A DNA stretch of 12,631 nt, from NCBI GenBank assembly GCA_902591645.1, contig CACJBM010000060.1, forward strand, positions 1-12,631, written 5' to 3'. How positions within the stretch are numbered: position 1 is the stretch's first letter; the number at the start of each line of letters is the position of its first letter. Under the pieces are notes generated by a model. It saw only the letters and a program-made list of their open reading frames with translations, made no database searches and was not told the origin of the DNA. Shown here piece after piece: positions 7,503-12,631 of this stretch. Source of the DNA: an uncultured Verrucomicrobiota bacterium (GTDB lineage Bacteria > Verrucomicrobiota > Verrucomicrobiae > Verrucomicrobiales > DEV007). Made by a program: the position numbers and the translations under genes.

Positions 7503-8513
7503 TCAGGCCACACAAAAATAATCAACACCTTCACGAAATCCTGAATTATTGGCCAATTCGCGGATAATTTCACGTGCGCCAGGACGCGCCACAGCACTAA
7601 TAAGCATTGAAGATCCTGTCCTTAAAGATGAATAATCAAACACTTCGATCCCATGAATAAATTCCCCGATTCTCCGCTCATTAACCTCATAAAATCGATT
7701 CACTGAAATCCCCTCAGAAATAAAATCATTAGCAATCCTCTTTCCTATGGGCCCAGCCCCAGCAATATCAACACCACAATCAACTGCCAGTTTTAATTTA
7801 GAAATATAATGGGCCTTGGCCTGAGAAAATTTCGCTAAAGAATATCGGTCAGAGCTTCTCGTTAAACGACTCAACGAATCATACCAGTCTAAAAGAACTT
7901 CAGGAATATTTATTAATTTCATTTTCTTATCCAATAAACGAAGCCAAAGATCATAATCTTCGGCCCACTCAGGATTGGGAAATCCGTCTACCGAATCCAA
8001 AGCAGAAGAGCGGACCATGCTCGAGGGATTAGCGATCGGACTATCAATGAACCTCTGTGATGCAAGAGACTCAGAATCATTTAACCCGTTCAACCAAGAA
8101 ACGTATGCGGAAAATCCTCTGCCAGGGTCAGTCCTTGGTGCATTCATCAATCGGACCGCAGTCCCGCATCCTGAAAGGGATGGGTTCGCATCTAGGACTT
8201 CCACCTGTTTCTTTATCCTGTTCGGATATGACACATCATCAGCATCCATTCTAGCAATGAATGATCCACTTGCCATTCTCCTCCCCTTCTCTATAGCAAT
8301 AGACACACCAACATTTTCATTACACTGAATGAAAGAGACACGCTGATCTTTATTCAAAAGATCATTAGAAATCTCTGCACTCTTATCAGTTGATCCATCA
8401 TCAATAATAATTAATTCCAGATCCTTGTACGTCTGATCCAGACAACTTTTCGCGGCACGGTATAGAGTCTTATCTGCATTATATACAGGAAGAATAACTG
8501 AAACTTTCGGCAT
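7503..8513 (-). CDS. GT2-family glycosyltransferase with C-terminal Rossmann-like domain
   Basis: The protein has 336 residues. The N-terminal domain (1 to about 220) is a GT-A glycosyltransferase of family 2: VSVILPVYNA at 4-13, IIIDDGSTD (35-43), the metal and nucleotide-sugar motif D90-A-D92-D93, and E185-D186 in AEDYDLWLRL as the probable catalytic-base region. It should transfer a sugar from a nucleotide donor during surface polysaccharide or glycan assembly; donor and acceptor are unknown. From about 247 to the end a second domain follows, with VDIAGAGPIGKRIANDF, a glycine-rich nucleotide-binding turn like the N-terminal domain of PglD-type sugar acyltransferases, and a conserved-looking ending GVDYFCVA. 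No membrane segment is visible. It is the last gene of the mpl operon, starting 4 bases after the CPXCG gene stop. Confidence 0.85.
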   Translation of the reverse strand: MPKVSVILPVYNADKTLYRAAKSCLDQTYKDLELIIIDDGSTDKSAEISNDLLNKDQRVSFIQCNENVGVSIAIEKGRRMASGSFIARMDADDVSYPNRIKKQVEVLDANPSLSGCGTAVRLMNAPRTDPGRGFSAYVSWLNGLNDSESLASQRFIDSPIANPSSMVRSSALDSVDGFPNPEWAEDYDLWLRLLDKKMKLINIPEVLLDWYDSLSRLTRSSDRYSLAKFSQAKAHYISKLKLAVDCGVDIAGAGPIGKRIANDFISEGISVNRFYEVNERRIGEFIHGIEVFDYSSLRTGSSMLISAVARPGAREIIRELANNSGFREGVDYFCVA

Positions 8514-8517
8514 AATA

Positions 8518-8700
8518 TCAATTACTCAAAGCACGTGATTGAACTGTCATTTCATCACCATTTCTGTGTAGATCAATTATCAGAGGAGAGCAGCACACCT
8601 CACAGTCATAATCAAGTTCCGCCGGTATTTCTGAGAAAGGAGGAGAAACAATTTCAAAAACTTCAAAACATGTTGGGCAAAGTATTTTAATCAAATCCAT
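8518..8700 (-). CDS. CPXCG-motif cysteine-rich small protein
   Basis: A 60-residue protein with two cysteine pairs that could bind one zinc ion: C8-P-T-C11 near the start and C33-E-V-C36-C37-S-P in the middle, separated by an acidic stretch (EIPAELDYD). This matches the 'Cys-rich CPXCG' family (ILCPxC, about 20 residues, then DCxVCCxP), whose function is not established. Here the residue after the first pair is F rather than the usual G. The coding length is normal for the family. It is packed between the transpeptidase gene (2 bases before its ATG) and the glycosyltransferase gene (4 bases after its stop), so it is surely co-transcribed with them. The family appears near many unrelated genes, so its neighbours say little about its role. 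Confidence 0.8.
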   Translation of the reverse strand: MDLIKILCPTCFEVFEIVSPPFSEIPAELDYDCEVCCSPLIIDLHRNGDEMTVQSRALSN

Positions 8701-8702
8701 GC

Positions 8703-9482
8703 CTAGTAAGAAAAATCAGGGAAGTTCATTTTTTTCCTTTTCCTTTTATATTCAGAATTCGGAAGAAGTACATAATGCGGGTTCTTATCTTCCTTCAAAA
8801 AAGATATAAGGCGCTCTAAATCAATTAACTTCATTGCAGTGCATCCTGCAGTTTTTCTTCCAGGACCTCTCTCAACATGGAAAAATATTGCACTGCCGTA
8901 TCCTGGCTTAGGAGGATCACTGTTGTGCCGAATCTCAATGAGCCATTTGTACGCCGGGTCACCTAACCTCATTCGCTGGGATTGAAACCAAATAGGCTCC
9001 TTCTCTTTGGAAGCGATCCTGACATGCCTATTATAAAAAGGATTCTTAGGATCATCTACCCAGGCATCTAATTCAGTTATTTTATGATAAGGATAATCTG
9101 ATCTCGCAGGTAATGTCCTAGACTCTCCATAAACCTTACCAATTTTAAATATTCCCGCAGGTGCACATCCGTCACCTTCCTTTTTCATTCTTTTCCCATT
9201 ATCTGCATGTACTCCCCTCCCCCAAGCGAGCCCCTTAGAACCAAGCATAACAGGCACTGCTTTCTTCCATTCAGGCCTCCATGATTTACGACCTTCACGA
9301 ATATAGCACATCAACTTCCCCTCAGAACTATCCCACCCGTCTGTCACAACAACTACGAGTTGATCAACATCCTTCAAGATATGATTGCGAAAGATTAATC
9401 CGGCTTCAGCATCAAAATGGCTAGCCAATCCCCCTAAAAGAAAAAAACAAAGCAACCGTATCATTTCCTTTAAAAATATCAC
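8703..9482 (-). CDS. L,D-transpeptidase-like protein (YkuD fold, COG3786 type)
   Basis: This 259-residue exported protein has a hydrophobic N terminus (IRLLCFFLLGGLASHF, 8-23) followed by an AEA signal-peptidase-like site near 27. The C-terminal half carries the YkuD signature: YGSAIFFHV with H202, then KTAGCTAM with catalytic C214, and APAGIFKIGKVYG (107-119) as an earlier conserved strand. Such enzymes form or exchange L,D (3-3) murein crosslinks or attach proteins to murein; this subgroup (GSAIFxH...GCTAM) is less studied than ErfK/YbiS. The start is a GTG at 9482 overlapping the mpl stop by 4 bases (GTGA), with AAGGG 5 bases upstream at 9488-9492. An ATG at 9464 has AAAGGA only one base away, which is too close. 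Sitting directly after mpl, it belongs to an envelope-maintenance operon. The C-terminal tail is lysine/arginine-rich. Confidence 0.8.
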   Translation of the reverse strand: MIFLKEMIRLLCFFLLGGLASHFDAEAGLIFRNHILKDVDQLVVVVTDGWDSSEGKLMCYIREGRKSWRPEWKKAVPVMLGSKGLAWGRGVHADNGKRMKKEGDGCAPAGIFKIGKVYGESRTLPARSDYPYHKITELDAWVDDPKNPFYNRHVRIASKEKEPIWFQSQRMRLGDPAYKWLIEIRHNSDPPKPGYGSAIFFHVERGPGRKTAGCTAMKLIDLERLISFLKEDKNPHYVLLPNSEYKRKRKKMNFPDFSY

Positions 9483-10876
9483 CGAAGCCCTTGTAGCAAT
9501 TTTGAATGAATCCCTCCAAAGCCTCCGTTACTTAGTACAATGATCACGTCGTTAGGCTCGGTGAGTGGTATTAATTTTTCTACTATGTCATCAGAATCCG
9601 AACCCTGGAAGGCTATCTTTCCTTTTGTTTTCAGCCCTTCAATTACTGTATCAACATTGAGCAATTCACCTGAAGGAACTTTCTCCGGATCAGGAACTTC
9701 GCTGATAAATATACCATCCGCCTTTGATAAAGCGGATTCTAACTGGTTCTGCATCAAATTGCGCCGACTAGTATTGGAGCGCGGCTCAAAAAGGGCCCAG
9801 ATCCGAGAACCTTCATACCTTTGACGAATAGCATCGATGGTCGATCCAATCGCAGTAGGATGATGCCCAAAATCATCAATGATCTTGATTCCTGATTCCT
9901 CTCCCCTGAATTCCTGCCTACGTGCAACTCCAGAAAAATTAGCAAGAGCTTCTGCAATCTCAGATTCCCCTAAACCAACAAACAAAGAAGCGCTGACCGC
10001 CATGGCTGCGTTACGAACATTAAACTCACCATCCATAGGAACCTCATATTCAAAGCCATTTAAAGTAAAAGACGACGAGCCTGAGGAAAAGGCCATGTCT
10101 TGTAGGCGATTTTCGCATTGATCATTCACTCCAACTCTGATGACTGGAGCGGGACAACCAAAAGTAACATCGACAGCATCTGAATCATCCCCATTAACAA
10201 AAACGACCCCGTTCCTAGGAACAATATTCAACATCCTTTTAAAACTCAATTTAATATCATCTATGCCCTCAAAAATATCAGCGTGATCAAACTCAATATT
10301 ATTTACTATGACAACTTCAGGGAGGTAATGAATGAACTTCGATCGTTTATCAAAGAATGCAGTGTCATATTCATCGCCTTCAAGTACAAAGAAATCAGAA
10401 TCAGTGAACTTACCTCCTTGTCCAAGATCCAAAGGAATCCCTCCAATCATATGGCTAGGATCATGTCCATTAAACTTTAAGATATGAGCCACCATAGAAG
10501 ATGTTGTTGTTTTCCCATGCGTTCCCGTAGCAACAATGTTCCTCTTGCCCTTGAGAAACTCATCCTTGAGAAGTTCCGGCAAGGAAGTGTAGGCAATTTT
10601 ACGATCAAGCACCTCTTCCAGTTCAACATCGCCACGGCTCATTGCATTACCGATAACAACCAAATTGACTCCTTCAGGAATATTGTCAGGACTATTACCA
10701 CTGGTTATCTCGATCCCTTTATCAGCAAGAAAATCAGACATTGGAGGATAAACATTCTGATCTGATCCAGTGACCGTATATCCACGGTCTTTCATGGCTG
10801 CAGCGACTGCTCCCATGGCAGTACCACAAATTCCTATGAAATGGAAATGACGATTACTCTGATCAGCTCGCATCAT
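9479..10876 (-). CDS. mpl: UDP-N-acetylmuramate:L-Ala-gamma-D-Glu-meso-DAP ligase
   Basis: Mpl joins recycled murein tripeptide to UDP-MurNAc in the cytoplasm, bypassing MurC/D/E. With the chosen ATG (10876) the protein has 465 residues; E. coli Mpl has 457. The Mur-ligase layout is complete: the N-terminal UDP-binding turn FHFIGICGTAMGAVAAAM near residue 11, ATP P-loop GTHGKTTT at about 118-125, NIEFDHADIF at 193-202, DDFGHHPTAI at 334-343, FEPRSNTSRR at 363-372, and SNGGFGGIH at 449-457. DDFxHHPTA and SNGGFGGIH separate Mpl from MurC. The frame stays open upstream to a TTG at 10960, but that would run into the divergent cupin remnant and add 28 residues absent from the family, so I reject it. 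A second ATG directly follows, so 10873 is equally possible. It is the first gene of a four-gene operon. Confidence 0.93.
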   Translation of the reverse strand: MMRADQSNRHFHFIGICGTAMGAVAAAMKDRGYTVTGSDQNVYPPMSDFLADKGIEITSGNSPDNIPEGVNLVVIGNAMSRGDVELEEVLDRKIAYTSLPELLKDEFLKGKRNIVATGTHGKTTTSSMVAHILKFNGHDPSHMIGGIPLDLGQGGKFTDSDFFVLEGDEYDTAFFDKRSKFIHYLPEVVIVNNIEFDHADIFEGIDDIKLSFKRMLNIVPRNGVVFVNGDDSDAVDVTFGCPAPVIRVGVNDQCENRLQDMAFSSGSSSFTLNGFEYEVPMDGEFNVRNAAMAVSASLFVGLGESEIAEALANFSGVARRQEFRGEESGIKIIDDFGHHPTAIGSTIDAIRQRYEGSRIWALFEPRSNTSRRNLMQNQLESALSKADGIFISEVPDPEKVPSGELLNVDTVIEGLKTKGKIAFQGSDSDDIVEKLIPLTEPNDVIIVLSNGGFGGIHSKLLQGLR

Positions 10877-10949
10877 TCTTAATGTTTCAATAGCATCAGT
10901 CTGAAAGTCAAACTTGCAAATTCTATCATTATTCCCTGAAATTATTTTT

Positions 10950-11210
10950 ATGCATATCAATAATATTCATGAGCAGATATCATTCACTACAAAGGACGGA
11001 TCAACAATTATAAGCATTTTAGATAAGAGTAATGTTCCCGCGAAGAATCAAAGCCTTGCCGAAGCAAGACTTCCCGCAAAGAAGTATCATCTGGCGATGC
11101 CATTTTAATTCCAGCCGGATCATGGCACCAAATCACAGCGTCTGGAGACGGCCCAATCAGATTGCTGTTGCTCTCCTCCATATTCTCATGAAGATACTTA
11201 CTTTGAATAA
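10950..11210 (+). pseudogene. Decayed cupin-domain gene with internal deletion
   Basis: Three reading segments of one small cupin protein follow each other. Segment 1 (10950 to about 11077) starts MHINNIHEQISFTTKDGS and continues ILDKSNVPAKNQSLAEARLP, the usual N terminus of these roughly 115-residue cupins. At about 11078 the match moves to another frame: KEVSSGDAILIPAGSWHQI, then ASGDGPIRL, which is cupin motif 2 with its metal-binding histidine. At about 11165 it returns to the first frame: CCSPPYSHEDTYFE, then TAA (11208-11210), the family's normal ending. Around the first junction about 30 codons are absent, including the H-x-H...E metal ligands of motif 1. The product as written would stop at 11108. 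The last codon abuts the stop of the converging DUF6941 gene. Family features come from memory of this cupin group; the frame shifts are read directly. Confidence 0.8.
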
Positions 11211-11621
11211 TTATGAACTGGTCTTCTTTTTATCAACCAACATTACCCTGAGAGGAATTCTCGTAAGCATATTACCATCCGCACTCACATCTATTGAAAA
11301 CTGACCAACACTGTCAAAGTGAAGACGCTGCATATTAATTACAAGATTACGAGTAAGAAAATATGCATCCTGAGGAAGCTGTACCGTTATCCTTGATTGA
11401 ATAGATGGCATCTTGGGCTTGCCATCGTCATCTATAAAATTAATTGAAATTTCATGATCACCTTCATCTCCAGGCTTAAAACAAATTCTAAGAGCTATTG
11501 CACACTGGGGATGCACAACAGGCAAGTGCGTTGAACAGATTGTATCAAATGTACCAATGATACAAAGTTTGTGATTATAATCATGCGCAGAATCACAAAG
11601 GGTAGCAACTTGAACTTCCAT
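11211..11621 (-). CDS. DUF6941-family protein
   Basis: A 136-residue soluble protein, predicted beta-rich, with no signal peptide, membrane segment or catalytic motif. The opening MEVQVATLCDSA, the strand LCIIGTFDTI, VVHPQCAIALRICF and the later DAYFLTRNLVINMQRLHFD agree with the DUF6941 family as I remember it: small proteins of unknown function, frequent in PVC bacteria, which usually keep this 'HPQC' and 'TRN' framework. It lies 26 bases downstream of the PBP2 gene in the same direction, so it is probably co-transcribed, but no functional link is known. There is no evident Shine-Dalgarno before the ATG at 11619-11621. Its TAA is immediately adjacent to the stop of the cupin remnant on the other strand. 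Confidence 0.78.
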   Translation of the reverse strand: MEVQVATLCDSAHDYNHKLCIIGTFDTICSTHLPVVHPQCAIALRICFKPGDEGDHEISINFIDDDGKPKMPSIQSRITVQLPQDAYFLTRNLVINMQRLHFDSVGQFSIDVSADGNMLTRIPLRVMLVDKKKTSS

Positions 11622-11647
11622 AGACCGTAACTAAAAGGAATAGCAGT

Positions 11648-12631
11648 TTATCTTTTTTTTCTAAAGGGATTAAATATTCTTCGGAAAGGTCTTTCGGATC
11701 GCACTGCTTGGTTGTCCTCAGCCTGCTGATCTTCCCCTGGTTTTGGCAATTCAAAAGAAGAAGCGACCGCGGTTTTCGAATACCCATCTAATTCGCCTCG
11801 CTCACTTTTCAACTTGTAAAGAGCATTGAAGAATTCACCAACCATTGGAGCCGATTTATTACTACCGGAAATTTCTTCACCGGGATTCCCTTCACATATC
11901 GCAGCAAAAGCAAATCTCGGATCCTCTGCAGGCGCAAATCCAGCAAACCAAGAAATTAACAAATCCTCCCCATTTTGAACCCACTGCCCTGTCCCCGTCT
12001 TCCCTGCCATAGTAACATGGTCGTTCCTTGCCCTCTTAGCAGTTCCTGCACTGGCATTAACAACATCGATCATCCCTTGACGGACTAACCATAGATTTTT
12101 TAAATCTAGATTTAAGGCATTCCGTTCCTCTGGATCAAAGGACTCCGTTATATTATTATTTAGATCTTGAACCTGCAAAACCAGCCTAGGCTTAGGAACA
12201 GCATAACCGTTACCTACTCCAGCCATCATCTGAGCCACCTGAATTGGCGTCGCAAGAACATATCCTTGGCCAATTGAAGCGTGTGCAACATACCCACCAG
12301 TAAATGCATGCCCATATTTTTCGCGTAAAATAGCATCTGTAGGTATGAATCCATCTTCTTCAGCATTTAAAGGAATTCCTGTCTTTGCCCCAAATCCAAA
12401 ACGATGCGCCATTGAAGCAATATTATCTCCTCCGGAATCTCCGCCGACCACGTAAAACCAAGTATTACAAGAACGCATAATGGCATTCATAACATTAAGC
12501 TTCCCTTCTTTATTCTTACTCCAATTACGAAATATTTTATCTCCAATTTGAAGTGATTTCGGACAATCAATGAGCGTATCCTGATCCACCGTTCCATTTT
12601 CCAAAGCCGCAAGAGCTACAGAAATTTTAAA
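11648..12631 (-). CDS. mrdA: Penicillin-binding protein 2, transpeptidase domain (5' truncated)
   Basis: The frame is open to the right edge, so the start lies outside the window; 327 C-terminal residues are visible. PBP2 is the D,D-transpeptidase of the rod/elongation complex with RodA and MreB, anchored in the inner membrane with its active domain in the periplasm. The window opens two codons into the active-site helix: the first residues FK are the end of the expected PGSTFK, so the SxxK lysine is visible at 12626-12628 but the nucleophilic serine is not. S-C-N (54-56, IMRSCNTWFY) and K-T-G (211-213, MAGKTGTGQW) complete the penicillin-binding triad. VAHASIGQGYVLATPIQVA is the class B PBP2 segment. 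After about 270 comes a disordered, charged tail ending in a basic stretch (RRIFNPFRKKR). DUF6941 follows 26 bases downstream. Confidence 0.93.
   Translation of the reverse strand, partial: FKISVALAALENGTVDQDTLIDCPKSLQIGDKIFRNWSKNKEGKLNVMNAIMRSCNTWFYVVGGDSGGDNIASMAHRFGFGAKTGIPLNAEEDGFIPTDAILREKYGHAFTGGYVAHASIGQGYVLATPIQVAQMMAGVGNGYAVPKPRLVLQVQDLNNNITESFDPEERNALNLDLKNLWLVRQGMIDVVNASAGTAKRARNDHVTMAGKTGTGQWVQNGEDLLISWFAGFAPAEDPRFAFAAICEGNPGEEISGSNKSAPMVGEFFNALYKLKSERGELDGYSKTAVASSFELPKPGEDQQAEDNQAVRSERPFRRIFNPFRKKR

Noticed and set aside
10877..10960. Longer mpl start at a TTG (28 extra residues)
   Set aside because: The start is a TTG with no ribosome binding site, the added residues do not resemble Mpl, and it would overlap the start of the divergent cupin gene. 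Two ATG codons at 10873-10876 give the family length.
11055..11068. Small CTTGC/GCAAG hairpin as a terminator
   Set aside because: The stem is only five bases, it lies inside the cupin remnant's coding sequence, and no T run follows.
10914..11108. A short intact plus-strand protein of 64 residues
   Set aside because: Only its part after 10950 resembles a protein family, and it ends abruptly in a shifted frame. It is better explained as the first piece of the cupin pseudogene.
11648..12604. PBP2 starting at TTG 12604 as a complete gene
   Set aside because: The frame stays open to the window edge, and the residues just upstream (FK of the expected GSTFK motif) belong to the active site, so the gene is truncated by the window.

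Overview
The window reads as a moderately AT-rich bacterial chromosome segment, most likely from a marine-type member of the Verrucomicrobiota (PVC superphylum). This is an inference. It rests on an S1 sulfatase with its own formylglycine-generating enzyme, an ECF sigma factor followed by a YfbK-type VWA protein, a tryptophan-containing helical-repeat protein, a eukaryote-type HisA, a DUF6941 protein, and many starts without a clear Shine-Dalgarno. No tRNA, rRNA, CRISPR array, IS element or integrase was recognised.

Layout, left to right. (1) 1-983 (+) is the 3' part of a helical-repeat protein gene. (2) 1001-3912 (-) is a two-gene unit: an ECF sigma factor, then a 778-residue membrane protein with an anti-sigma-like N terminus and a YfbK/VWA/DUF3520 body. 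(3) 3913-4170 is a divergent intergenic region. (4) 4171-5595 (+) is an exported sulfatase. (5) 5606-6372 (-) is a HIS6-type hisA broken by one missing base in a short A run. (6) 6464-7501 (+) is a lipoprotein-type formylglycine-generating enzyme with both catalytic cysteines. (7) 7503-10876 (-) is a compact four-gene operon: mpl, an L,D-transpeptidase-like protein, a CPXCG zinc-ribbon protein and a GT2 glycosyltransferase. (8) 10950-11210 (+) is the remnant of a small cupin gene that has lost its first metal-binding motif. (9) 11211-12631 (-) is penicillin-binding protein 2 (5' end beyond the window) followed by a DUF6941 protein.

Two themes connect the genes. The sulfatase and the FGE form an enzyme and activator pair; both carry export signals, so activation may take place outside the cytoplasm. 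The right half is envelope-related: PBP2 for elongation, Mpl for murein peptide recycling, a YkuD-fold enzyme for murein crosslinks, and a glycosyltransferase for surface polysaccharide. The sigma/VWA pair looks like a membrane-linked transcriptional switch. All four convergent gene ends are separated by 0 to 17 bases. The most instructive points are the two broken genes (hisA and cupin), the exported FGE, and the sigma factor paired with a VWA anti-sigma candidate.
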